Assembly: GCA_015067825.1 (NCBI GenBank)
Contig: SVLQ01000005.1
Location: forward strand, 62,001 to 126,000
Length of the DNA stretch: 64,000 nt
Source of the DNA: Oscillospiraceae bacterium
GTDB lineage: Bacteria > Bacillota > Clostridia > Oscillospirales > QAMX01
Direction: 5' to 3'
Below the pieces are notes generated by a model that was not told the DNA's origin, did not search any database, and was given only the letters and a program-made list of their open reading frames with translations. Shown piece after piece: positions 43,756 through 51,888 of the stretch (within the stretch, counting starts at the first letter, position 1; the number at the start of each line of letters is the position of its first letter). Both the position numbers and the translations under genes were made by a program.

Positions 43756-43783
43756 ATTATACCACAGCTTTTCACTTTGTCAA
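43756..43783 (-). promoter_or_regulatory. Promoter of the PerR-like regulator
   Basis: Minus strand: TTGACA (43778-43783), 16 bp, TATAAT (43756-43761), directly before the palindromic operator. Confidence 0.8.
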
Positions 43784-43864
43784 TAGGGTGGAGCAAAAAA
43801 TCGAAAAAATTTTTTCGGAAGAGGGGACCGGGACTTTCCTACATTATATATAAGGAAAAGTGCC

Positions 43865-44941
43865 TCAGATTCCGAGCAGGCCGCGCAGACTTTCGGCGAC
43901 GGGGATCGCCATCCGGTAGAAACCGAGGTCGTTGGGGTGGACGGAATCGACGGTACAGTCGTAGCGGAGCGGGCCGGCGAAGAAAGTCTCGCCGTCGATA
44001 AAGCCGACATGTTTATCGCCGGCGGCGAGTGCGGCCTCGTAGTTTGCACGGATCAGATCGCGGCGGCGAATATTCGCTTCCTGCCACGGGCGGATATCCG
44101 GTTTTGTTAAAAACAAAATCGGCGTATCGGGGTTGGCGGCGCGGAATCGTTCGTAAAGCGGCCGGTGCGTTGCTTGCAGGTGCTCGTAGCTGGGCGCGTT
44201 GTGGTCGTAGTCGCAGACGAAAGCGCTCACGTCGAGCGAAGCGAGGTAGTCGATCATCGTGTCTTCCGCTTTGGCGTTGCCGGAAAAGCCGAGGTTGATG
44301 TGGTCGATATCGAGGAGGCGCGAGACCATGTTGGAGTAACCGTTGCCGGGACGCGAGGCGCACCCGCCCTGCGTGATCGACGAACCGTAGAAGAGGATCG
44401 GCTTATGATCGGCGTATTTCTTGCCCTCGACGAGCGTGGCATCGGCGGCAAGGCCAATGTACAGCTCGGACACGCCGTTGTAGAGCGGCATGTGGATCAG
44501 AAAATCGCGCTCCTTGCGCGAGGGGAGGTGGAGCACACTTTCGTAACCGCCGACGGCGTCGGTCGGCGGCACGAACGAGGCGCAGTATTCGTCGGTGCCG
44601 TTTTCGACGGTATAGAGGTCAAACCCGGACGACCCGGTCAGCGGCATATGCGGCATGGGGTACAGCCTGCCGGGCATACAGGCCTTGATCGCTACGTAGG
44701 GCGAATCGGTGCGGAAACGGATCCGGCCGCCGGCGGTGTGCTTGTGCAGTTCCAAAACCCCTTCGCTGACCTTCTCGGCAACCTCGGTGGGCATGCGGCG
44801 GAAGAATCCGGGATCGTGCGGGCGGTAGAGCCCATAGATGGCAAACGGTGCCGAACGGACATCACGCCAGCAAACGTTCGGCAGATCCAGATTTGTTTCT
44901 ACTTTCAGGTTTTTGTCGAGTTCTCCGATGGACTGCGTCAT
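43865..44941 (-). CDS. SGNH/GDSL-type esterase with N-terminal domain
   Basis: A 358-residue hydrolase without a signal peptide. Residues 1-165 form a beta-rich N-terminal domain, as in SsfX3-like acyl esterases. The SGNH core starts at about 180: LFYGSSITQGGCASRPGNG holds the Ser (GSSITQG, block I), LGFSGNAKAED holds the Gly, VCDYDHNAP the Asn region, and DSVHPNDLGFYRM the catalytic Asp-His pair. It likely removes acyl groups from sugars or glycans. Single gene, minus strand; its leader has a TATAAT near 44980. Confidence 0.9.
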   Translation of the reverse strand: MTQSIGELDKNLKVETNLDLPNVCWRDVRSAPFAIYGLYRPHDPGFFRRMPTEVAEKVSEGVLELHKHTAGGRIRFRTDSPYVAIKACMPGRLYPMPHMPLTGSSGFDLYTVENGTDEYCASFVPPTDAVGGYESVLHLPSRKERDFLIHMPLYNGVSELYIGLAADATLVEGKKYADHKPILFYGSSITQGGCASRPGNGYSNMVSRLLDIDHINLGFSGNAKAEDTMIDYLASLDVSAFVCDYDHNAPSYEHLQATHRPLYERFRAANPDTPILFLTKPDIRPWQEANIRRRDLIRANYEAALAAGDKHVGFIDGETFFAGPLRYDCTVDSVHPNDLGFYRMAIPVAESLRGLLGI

Positions 44942-45109
44942 TCTAAACGACCTCCCACTCCTGTGTTTATGAATTCATATATTATATAAGGAAGAAAAGT
45001 TTGCGCACCTTTATTGTAGCACACTTCAAGGGGGAAGTAAAGGGCATAATTCTCCGGCGGAAAACATATCTATCAGTGCGAATATAACCGGGAAAAGGAG
45101 CGGACGGAT

Positions 45110-45910
45110 ATGATGGAACGATGGATCAGACGCTGGAAAGATGCCCTGCACGGTAACGGCAAATACCGGGCTGCCGTGATGGGTGCGGTGGCGGTTTTGT
45201 GCATCTGTGCGGTGGCGCTGGGGATGCGCGCCGGTAGCGTGGCGACGGCGGGGGAATTGCGCGACCTGCCGATCTACAGTGTCAAACGCGACGATAAGGT
45301 GATCTCGATCAGCTTTGATGCGGCATGGGGCGACGAACAGACGCAGCCGCTGATCGATATTTTGGCAAAATACGGCGTAAAGACGACGTTTTTCGTCGTC
45401 GGCGACTGGGTGACGAAGTATCCGCACCAAATCAAAGCACTTGCCGAAGCCGGCCACGAGGTGATGAACCATTCCGACACGCACCCCTACATGACAAAGC
45501 TCGCCCCGGCCAAACAGGCGGCGGAACTGAATACTTGCAGCGACCGCATCGAAGCGATCACCGGCGTGCGGCCCACGCTGTTCCGCGCACCCTACGGCGA
45601 CTACGACAACACGGTTGTCGACACGGCGCGCAAAAACGGGATGTTCACGATCCAGTGGGATATCGACAGCCTCGACTGGAAGGATCTGACGCCGCAGCAG
45701 ATGTACGATCGCATTGTACCGAAGGTGCAGCCGGGGTCGATCATCCTCTTCCATAACGGCGGCAAGCACACGCCCGAAGCGCTGCCGATGATTCTGGAGG
45801 CGCTGCTTGCGGATGGGTATCGGATTGTGCCGATCTCGGAACTGATCTACACGGAGAATTACACGATCGATCATACCGGGCGGCAGATCCCGCGTGTGAC
45901 GCTGTCGTAG
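45110..45910 (+). CDS. Polysaccharide deacetylase, PdaB-like
   Basis: A 266-residue membrane-anchored NodB-type deacetylase. Helix at residues 20-40 (AAVMGAVAVLCICAVALGM) is a signal anchor; the catalytic domain is outside. SFDAAWGDEQT (about 67-77) carries the catalytic Asp, in the PdaB style rather than TFDDG; HSDTHPYM (about 120-127) gives the metal His residues; RAPYGDYDN (about 160) and ILFHNG (about 205) complete the motifs. The family acts on peptidoglycan or chitin-like glycans; PdaB is needed for spore cortex stability. ATG at 45110 has AAGGAG nine bases ahead. Confidence 0.93.
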   Translation: MMERWIRRWKDALHGNGKYRAAVMGAVAVLCICAVALGMRAGSVATAGELRDLPIYSVKRDDKVISISFDAAWGDEQTQPLIDILAKYGVKTTFFVVGDWVTKYPHQIKALAEAGHEVMNHSDTHPYMTKLAPAKQAAELNTCSDRIEAITGVRPTLFRAPYGDYDNTVVDTARKNGMFTIQWDIDSLDWKDLTPQQMYDRIVPKVQPGSIILFHNGGKHTPEALPMILEALLADGYRIVPISELIYTENYTIDHTGRQIPRVTLS

Positions 45911-46560
45911 TGCGTTGGTTTTGGCTCAAACCGCTATTCTGACCGAGTGATGCCGGATGCTGTGCAATGTTAGTGAAAATGACAACGGCACACGGGAAAC
46001 ACCGCATTTTGGTGCGGATTTGCGCAAGTCACGGTTGAATTGTATAACTGTCGGGGAAGTGGCGGAATTGATACGAAATAAAACCGTTTAGACAGAATAT
46101 AGGCGGAATCGGCGGACAATATGTTGTTGTTTTAAAACATAGTGCGGGAGTTTTGGAAAAATGTATGGCCGGACGGTAATCGGGAAGAAGTAGGATTTGT
46201 TATGAAAGCAAAGGGTTTTTGAGTGAATGTGAAGAAACTGTTTTTGCCATATTTGGCCAAAATGCCGAAAAGACCCGGCGGGTAAAGCGGACTTACTTGT
46301 GAAAAGGACGAGAAATTGATCGAATCCTGCCCGAAAACTGCGATTGGTGGAGAAACTCGGAACTTGAATTATGAACGCTTTGTGCGAATTCAACAAAAAA
46401 GATGGTGCAAAATTGTGTGCGTTGCGAACTTGTCAAAGGCGGTGTTCTATGGTAAAATAGTGGAACAGTGGGTTGCTTTTACGCTTCACTCGGCCTGCTG
46501 ACACAAGAGCGGAGAATATCACTCCACCGTTCTGTGATTTTCTAAAAGGAGGAAAAACAA
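45911..46560. other. 650-bp gene-free stretch before the first solute-binding gene
   Basis: I see no gene here: frames are short, lack Shine-Dalgarno sites and have no recognisable product. The stretch is AT-richer than the coding flanks. The promoter at 46430-46458 lies in its last part. An unrecognised small RNA or regulator site is possible but nothing in the sequence proves it. Confidence 0.6.
46430..46458 (+). promoter_or_regulatory. Promoter of solute-binding gene 1
   Basis: TTGTCA (46430-46435), 17 bp, TAAAAT (46453-46458); about 95-nt leader. Confidence 0.6.
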
Positions 46561-47985
46561 ATGAAAAAGCGTGCAAGACTCTTGGCGCTCCTCATGGCGC
46601 TCGTGATGGTCGTTGCGATGTTCGCGGCCTGCGGCGGCGAAGAAGATCCGGCCACCACTACCACCGCTGCCACCACCGATGCCACTACCACCGCTGCCAC
46701 CACCCCCGCCGGCCCGAATCTTCAGGGTTACAACTTTGAAATCGTGAACGGCAACCGCATTCTCCCGCAGACCAACGAAGATGGCTCCTACACCAACGCT
46801 GATCAGGAAGAATTCGCTGAAAAGCTCGAAGAACTCCAGACCAGACTTGGCATCACCATCACAAACGTTCCGATGCCCGAAGGCGATCAGATCGAAGTTA
46901 TGATCTCGGCCGCTATGGGTCAGGTCAAGCTCGGCGACATCATCTACAGCGACTCCGACTACTTCTTCTCCGTCGCCAACGCCGGCGGTCTCCGTCCGAT
47001 GGACGATCAGGCTATGATCGACGCCGGTCTGAACCTCGCCGACGCTACCCGTTGGTATCAGCCGGTCACCAAGCTGACCAAGCTCCTCGGCAAAACCTGG
47101 GGCCTTGGCGTTGCCTCTAAGTACATCACCGTCCAGACCGGTTACTTCGTGGCCTTCAACAAGGACCTCTGCGCTGCTGCCGGTTATCCGGATATGTATC
47201 AGCTCGTTCGCGATGGCGAATGGACTTGGGAAGTTTACCGCGACGTCGCCCGTCAGGCCACTAAGGACACCGACGGTGACGGCACTCCGGATATCTGGGG
47301 TACCGGTGCTACCGCGTGGGGCGAAGAAGCTCTGACCAACGGCGCCCAGTACGTTGACGAAGTCGACGGCAAGTGGGTTGTTACCATCGACTCCGAAGCC
47401 GGTGTCGAAGCTCTCCAGTTCCTGTATGACATGAACTACGGCGATCAGACCCGTTGGGACGTCAGCTCCGGCGAATGCCGCACCGCGTTTGCGAACGGCA
47501 CCATCGCTTTCAACTGGTGCTCCATGGGCCACATCGACGGTCCGAACAGCGCCATCTACCCGGCAATCCATGACTACGGTATCCTCCCGATGCCGAAGGG
47601 CCCGCGCGCTACCGAATACATCAGCGCCCAGGACTATGTCCGCGCTATCATTATGCAGGCTGCGAACCAGAACGTCGCTGAAACCGTTGCGATCCTCAAC
47701 GAGTACGCTCTGATTGCCAACCACACCTCCAACTTTGTTGATATGCTCAACGACGGCCGTTGCCGCACCGAAGAAGACTACGAAATGATGGTTACCTACA
47801 TCATTCCGAACCTCTATCGTAACAACATGGCCATCAGCGAAGGCATCGACCTCTGGGTCGACGACAACGACATGGGCGGCGGTCTGATCAATGACGTTTC
47901 CTACAACGGCATGACTCCGCAGCAGGCCATCGAAACCAACAAAGACATGATCCAGGCTGCTCTGGACGAATTCTTCCGTCAGTAA
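46561..47985 (+). CDS. ABC sugar-binding lipoprotein 1
   Basis: A 474-residue extracellular solute-binding protein (family 1). Signal peptide with lipobox FAAC, lipid on Cys24. Residues 25-56 form a short Thr/Ala-rich linker, shorter than in its two paralogues. The mature two-lobe body follows, with NKDLCAAAGYPDMYQLVRDGEWTW split over the typical ligand-binding region (about 200-225) and a DTDGDGTPDIWG calcium-type loop (about 238-249). GAGG-type site AAAGGAGG precedes the ATG. No permease genes are adjacent. Codons are strongly biased (ATC, CTC, GCT), as for a highly expressed gene. Confidence 0.93.
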   Translation: MKKRARLLALLMALVMVVAMFAACGGEEDPATTTTAATTDATTTAATTPAGPNLQGYNFEIVNGNRILPQTNEDGSYTNADQEEFAEKLEELQTRLGITITNVPMPEGDQIEVMISAAMGQVKLGDIIYSDSDYFFSVANAGGLRPMDDQAMIDAGLNLADATRWYQPVTKLTKLLGKTWGLGVASKYITVQTGYFVAFNKDLCAAAGYPDMYQLVRDGEWTWEVYRDVARQATKDTDGDGTPDIWGTGATAWGEEALTNGAQYVDEVDGKWVVTIDSEAGVEALQFLYDMNYGDQTRWDVSSGECRTAFANGTIAFNWCSMGHIDGPNSAIYPAIHDYGILPMPKGPRATEYISAQDYVRAIIMQAANQNVAETVAILNEYALIANHTSNFVDMLNDGRCRTEEDYEMMVTYIIPNLYRNNMAISEGIDLWVDDNDMGGGLINDVSYNGMTPQQAIETNKDMIQAALDEFFRQ

Positions 47986-48023
47986 GATCTGTCCGACTGT
48001 TGATTTTTCGATTCACTGAATGA

Positions 48024-48056
48024 AAAGGCGGCTTCCGCAAGGAAGCCGCCTTTTTT
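48024..48056 (+). terminator. Intrinsic terminator of solute-binding gene 1
   Basis: Stem GGCGGCTTCC/GGAAGCCGCC with a GCAA loop, then six Ts. Confidence 0.93.
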
Positions 48057-48392
48057 GTATAGAACGGCTCGGATTTTGGTAAATAGGATTGCTGCTTTTT
48101 CTGACTAAAGTGCGGGAAAAACACAAAATTGACGGAAACAGACTGCTATATGATGTGGGACGGACAAAAATACGTATAGTCAAAATGAAGAACGGGATTG
48201 TATAAAGCTGAGTTTAAATGGTAAATTACAATTGATTTTGAGTTATAAATTTTAAAAAAACGGAATTTAAGGAAGATTTTCGTAAAAACAAAGAAAAAAG
48301 ATAACCCAACTTGCTTTGACAAACGATTTTTTGGATGATATAATTACCAACAAGATGTTGAAAAAACATCAAATTTTATTTTGGAGGTTTCC
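48057..48392. other. AT-rich gene-free leader region of solute-binding gene 2
   Basis: No gene seen. It holds a perfect consensus promoter at 48316-48344 and a leader of about 40 nt. The upstream 250 bp are strongly AT-rich and might act as an UP element or operator region. Confidence 0.6.
48316..48344 (+). promoter_or_regulatory. Consensus promoter of solute-binding gene 2
   Basis: TTGACA (48316-48321), 17 bp, TATAAT (48339-48344): a perfect sigma-A promoter. Confidence 0.9.
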
Positions 48393-49898
48393 ATGAAACG
48401 CTACACCAGACTTCTGGCAATGCTGATGGCGGTTCTGATGGTTGCTTCGATGTTTGCTGCTTGCGGCGGCTCCGAAGATCCGGCCACCACGACCACTGCG
48501 GCCACCACCACGGCTGCGACCACCACCGAAGCCACAACTACCGCCGGTACGACTACGGCCGCCACGACGACCGAAGCTACCACCACTGAAGCTACCACCA
48601 CCGAAGCCACCACGACGCCGGAACCGGCCGTTGATCTCGACGGCTACGTTCTCTCCATCGTCAACGGTGCTTCGCTTCTTCCGGCGATGAACGCTGACGG
48701 TTCCTACACCAACTCGCTGCAGGAAGAATACGCCGATAAGCTCCTCGACCTCGAAGCCGAATACGGCTTTACCGTCGAGGCGATGGACAAGCCCGAAGGC
48801 GACTTTATCGAAACGATGACCGCTGCCGCTCTGGCCGGCATCAGCTACGGCGATGTTGCTTACGAACAGCAGTATCGCGTTTGGCCGCTCGCCAAGAATA
48901 ACGCTGTTATCCCGCTGGACGGCGACGTCGCTGTCGCTGCCGGTTTTGATTGGTCCAACGAAGAATGCTGGTTCCAGCCGGTCACCGTTTGGTCCGAAAT
49001 GTGGGATCACGTTTGGGGCGTTTCGGTCGGCGGTCAGTACGTTGCTCCGGCGACCGGTTACTTCGTGACCTTCAATAAGGAAATCTGCGCTGCTGCCGGT
49101 TACTCGGATCTCTATCAGCTCGTCCGTGATCACGAATGGACTTGGGACGTTTACCTCGAAATCGCCGAACATGCCACCCAGGATACCGACGGTGACGGCG
49201 TCACCGACCAGTGGGGCACCGGCGCTACCGCTTGGGGTTCTGAAGTCGTTTCGAACGGCGTTCAGTTCTGTGGCGAACGCGATGGCAAATGGCAGCTTAC
49301 GATCGATTCCGACGCCGGTATCGAAGCCCTCCAGTTCCTGTATGACATGAACTACGGCACCGGCACCTGCGATCTGGTTGCTTCCAACAATGAAAAGCGC
49401 CAGATGTTCTCCGACGGTAAGGTCGCGTTCAACTGGGCCGACATGGGCCGCCTGATGGGTGAGTTCTACACCGCCTCCACGCACGAATACGGTATCATTC
49501 CGATGCCGATGGGTCCGCGCGCTGAGGAATACGTTTCCGTCGTTTCCGGTGTTGCGTTTATCCATATCCCGAGCACCAACAAGAACCTTGAGAAGACTGT
49601 CGCCGCTCTGAACGCCTGGGCACCGATCGTCAACGACATCGACGCCTACGCCGAAACCATGACGGACGGCCGTTGCCCGACCGACGAAGACATGGAAATG
49701 ATGGTCGAATACATCATTCCGAACTTCGCCCTCAACATGGGCCGCATCACTCCGGACATCTGGAGCGTTGTTGACGACAACGACGAAGGTGGCGGTATGA
49801 TCAACGACATTTCCTACAACGGCATGACGCCGGCGCAGGCGATCGAGCACAACCGCTCTGTTATCAACGCGGCGCTCGATATGTTCTTCGGTCAGTAA
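48393..49898 (+). CDS. ABC sugar-binding lipoprotein 2
   Basis: A 501-residue paralogue of the previous protein. The ATG at 48393 has GGAGG five bases upstream. Lipobox FAAC, lipid on Cys24; then a linker of eight five-residue units of the type AATTT/EATTT (residues 36-75) ending in PEPA. The body keeps NKEICAAAGYSDLYQLVRDHEWTW and a DTDGDGVTDQWG loop, and ends in the shared YNGMTPAQAIEHN segment. It should capture an oligosaccharide outside the cell for an ABC importer that is not encoded nearby. Codon bias indicates high expression. Confidence 0.93.
   Translation: MKRYTRLLAMLMAVLMVASMFAACGGSEDPATTTTAATTTAATTTEATTTAGTTTAATTTEATTTEATTTEATTTPEPAVDLDGYVLSIVNGASLLPAMNADGSYTNSLQEEYADKLLDLEAEYGFTVEAMDKPEGDFIETMTAAALAGISYGDVAYEQQYRVWPLAKNNAVIPLDGDVAVAAGFDWSNEECWFQPVTVWSEMWDHVWGVSVGGQYVAPATGYFVTFNKEICAAAGYSDLYQLVRDHEWTWDVYLEIAEHATQDTDGDGVTDQWGTGATAWGSEVVSNGVQFCGERDGKWQLTIDSDAGIEALQFLYDMNYGTGTCDLVASNNEKRQMFSDGKVAFNWADMGRLMGEFYTASTHEYGIIPMPMGPRAEEYVSVVSGVAFIHIPSTNKNLEKTVAALNAWAPIVNDIDAYAETMTDGRCPTDEDMEMMVEYIIPNFALNMGRITPDIWSVVDDNDEGGGMINDISYNGMTPAQAIEHNRSVINAALDMFFGQ
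48498..48617 (+). repeat. Tandem 15-bp repeat coding the Thr-rich linker
   Basis: Eight imperfect 15-bp units, each coding AATTT, AGTTT or EATTT. The last three units are nearly identical GAAGC(T/C)ACCAC units. Copy number could vary by slippage without shifting the frame. Confidence 0.9.
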
Positions 49899-49907
49899 GA
49901 TGATTAT

Positions 49908-49943
49908 AAACCCGGACAGCTTTTAAACGCTGTCCGGGTTTAT
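49908..49943 (+). terminator. Intrinsic terminator of solute-binding gene 2
   Basis: Stem AAACCCGGACAGC/GCTGTCCGGGTTT, then a short T-rich tail. Confidence 0.85.
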
Positions 49944-49949
49944 ATGTAT

Positions 49950-49978
49950 TTGTGACGGTTTATAAAAAACCGTCACAA
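49950..49978. repeat. Perfect 12-bp inverted repeat upstream of solute-binding gene 3
   Basis: Arms 49950-49961 and 49967-49978 with a 5-base loop and no T-run. It is not a standard terminator; it may be an operator or an RNA hairpin. Confidence 0.7.
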
Positions 49979-50129
49979 TGTGGGCTGAAAAGCCGCCTGA
50001 CGGTGTGGATGGAACGGAAATTGATAAAGCATATTGGATAATGGTAAAAACGAATTTTGTGAGAACCAAAAAAGAATAAAAACGGCAATACAGGAAAAAA
50101 CACAACAAAAATTACGCGGCAAAGTAAAA

Positions 50130-50158
50130 TTGACATTTATTTTTGCAAAAAGTATAAT
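50130..50158 (+). promoter_or_regulatory. Consensus promoter of solute-binding gene 3
   Basis: TTGACA (50130-50135), 17 bp, TATAAT (50153-50158), perfect sigma-A consensus. Confidence 0.9.
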
Positions 50159-50205
50159 AAATGCAAAGATACTTTCCGGTATCAAAAATAATTTGGAGGT
50201 AAAAC

Positions 50206-51711
50206 ATGAACAGCAAAAGAATCCTTGCTATTGTGATGGCTCTTGTTATGGTTGTTTCGATGTTCGCCGCCTGCGGTGGTTCCGAAGATCCGGCTACCAC
50301 GACGACTGCGGCTACCACGACCGCTGCCACCACGACGGCCGCCACCACGACCGAAGCTACCACCACTGAAGCTACCACCACTGAAGCTACCACCACCGAA
50401 GCTACCACCACCGAAGCCACCACGACTCCGGAACCGGCTCTCGACCTGACCGGCTACGAATTTGTCGTCGTCAACTTCAGCGATGCGTTCCCGGCCCAGG
50501 TTGAAGGCGGCGTCTACGCCAGCCAGATCGAAGAACAGCTCGCCGACGAACTGTACGAACTCGAAGAACGCCTTGGCATCACCATCGTCAACGTTGCTTT
50601 CAACGGTGACCACCTTGAACAGCTGACCACCTCGATGCTCTCCGGCGACAAGATCGGTGACGTCTTCAAGACCAACGTCAAGAACATCTTCCCGATCGCC
50701 AAGCAGGGTGGCCTTGTTGCCATGAACAGCGAAGAAATGATCGCTCTTGGCATGGATTGGCAGGATGAAACCCGTTGGTTCCAGCCGACCATCGGTTGGA
50801 CCGAAATGTACGACCAGATCTGGGGCGTTGACGTTGCTTCCGAATACGTCGCTTGCCGCACCGGTTACTTCGTGCAGACCAACAAGGAAATCTGCGCCGC
50901 TGCCGGTTACCCGGATCTCTATCAGCTCGTTCGTGACTACGAATGGACTTGGGATGTCTTCCGCGACATCGCGAAGAAATCGACCTACGACAACAACGGC
51001 GACGGCCAGAACGATATCTGGGGTCTTGCCGCTACCGCGTGGGGCAACGAAGTTCTGTCGAACAACGTTCAGTTCGTCGATGAAATCGACGGCGTCTGGT
51101 CCTTCGCTATTGACAACCCGCAGGGCATCACCGCTCTCCAGTTCCTGTATGACATCAACATGGGCGACGACATCCTGAAGCTCGACGCCTCCAACGGCGA
51201 CCGCCGTCAGCTCTTCTGCGACGGTTATGTTGCGTTCAACATGTCCGACATGGGCCGTATCAACGGACCGACCCAGCAGTGCTTCAACACCAACCACCCG
51301 TACGGCATCGTTCCGATCCCGCTGGGCCCGGATGCCACTGGATACGTCGCCGGCCACAACGACCTCGACGCTCTGTCTGTCCAGTCCTGCAACAAGGACC
51401 TCGAAAAGACCGTCGCTATCATGAACGAATGGGCTCTCATCGTCAATGATACCGAAGCTTACCTCGACGTCCTCGATGATGGCCGCTGCCACACCGAAGA
51501 AGACAAAGAAATGATGATCGAATACATCATTCCGAACTTTGCCCACAACCGTGGTTCGTCCACTCCGGATCTCTGGAGCGTTGTTGACGACGACGACAAC
51601 GGCCGTGGCATGATCAACGACGTTTCCTACAATGGCTACACCCCGCAGCAGGCTATCGAAGCCAACAAGGCCAGAATCCAGGGCGTCCTTGATGCTTTCT
51701 TCAATAACTAA
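50206..51711 (+). CDS. ABC sugar-binding lipoprotein 3
   Basis: A 501-residue third paralogue. ATG at 50206 behind GGAGG. Lipobox FAAC, lipid on Cys23. The linker (residues 35-74) has three AATTT and five EATTT units, then PEPA. The body has NKEICAAAGYPDLYQLVRDYEWTW, a divergent calcium-type loop DNNGDGQNDIWG, and the YNGYTPQQAIEAN end. As for genes 1 and 2, no transmembrane permease or ATPase is next to it. Each of the three genes has its own promoter and terminator, so they can be regulated separately. Confidence 0.93.
   Translation: MNSKRILAIVMALVMVVSMFAACGGSEDPATTTTAATTTAATTTAATTTEATTTEATTTEATTTEATTTEATTTPEPALDLTGYEFVVVNFSDAFPAQVEGGVYASQIEEQLADELYELEERLGITIVNVAFNGDHLEQLTTSMLSGDKIGDVFKTNVKNIFPIAKQGGLVAMNSEEMIALGMDWQDETRWFQPTIGWTEMYDQIWGVDVASEYVACRTGYFVQTNKEICAAAGYPDLYQLVRDYEWTWDVFRDIAKKSTYDNNGDGQNDIWGLAATAWGNEVLSNNVQFVDEIDGVWSFAIDNPQGITALQFLYDINMGDDILKLDASNGDRRQLFCDGYVAFNMSDMGRINGPTQQCFNTNHPYGIVPIPLGPDATGYVAGHNDLDALSVQSCNKDLEKTVAIMNEWALIVNDTEAYLDVLDDGRCHTEEDKEMMIEYIIPNFAHNRGSSTPDLWSVVDDDDNGRGMINDVSYNGYTPQQAIEANKARIQGVLDAFFNN
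50308..50427 (+). repeat. Tandem 15-bp repeat coding the Thr-rich linker
   Basis: Eight 15-bp units; the last five are near-identical GAAGC(T/C)ACCAC(C/G)AC(T/C) units coding EATTT. Same structure as at 48498-48617, but with different unit order. Confidence 0.9.
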
Positions 51712-51764
51712 GATTATCCACCACAAGTTGGAATTCTTCCTCCACTTTTACGCATTCAAGTGGG

Positions 51765-51797
51765 CGAAAGGCGCGGCAAAACCGCGCCTTTCGTTTT
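51765..51797 (+). terminator. Intrinsic terminator of solute-binding gene 3
   Basis: Arms 51765-51776 and 51782-51793 form a 12-bp perfect stem followed by TTTT. Confidence 0.88.
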
Positions 51798-51801
51798 GCC
51801 C

Positions 51802-51840
51802 AAAAACAACCGCCTTCTGTCTTTGAAGGCGGTTGTTTTT
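51802..51840 (+). terminator. Second, tandem intrinsic terminator
   Basis: Arms 51802-51817 and 51825-51840 form a 16-bp perfect stem ending in T-rich DNA. Two terminators in series insulate the GH2 gene. Confidence 0.88.
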
Positions 51841-51888
51841 TGCGCAGAGATATGGTAAAATGGAGAAAACGGATGTGGAGGGACGAAA

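Noticed and set aside
46519..47724. Long minus-strand open frames opposite the three solute-binding genes
   Set aside because: They repeat at the same place in each paralogue only because the plus-strand genes are related; Val/Ser-rich tail mirrors the Thr repeats.
48498..48617. Short direct repeats considered as a CRISPR array
   Set aside because: Units are 15 bp, in frame, contiguous and without spacers; they code a Thr-rich linker.
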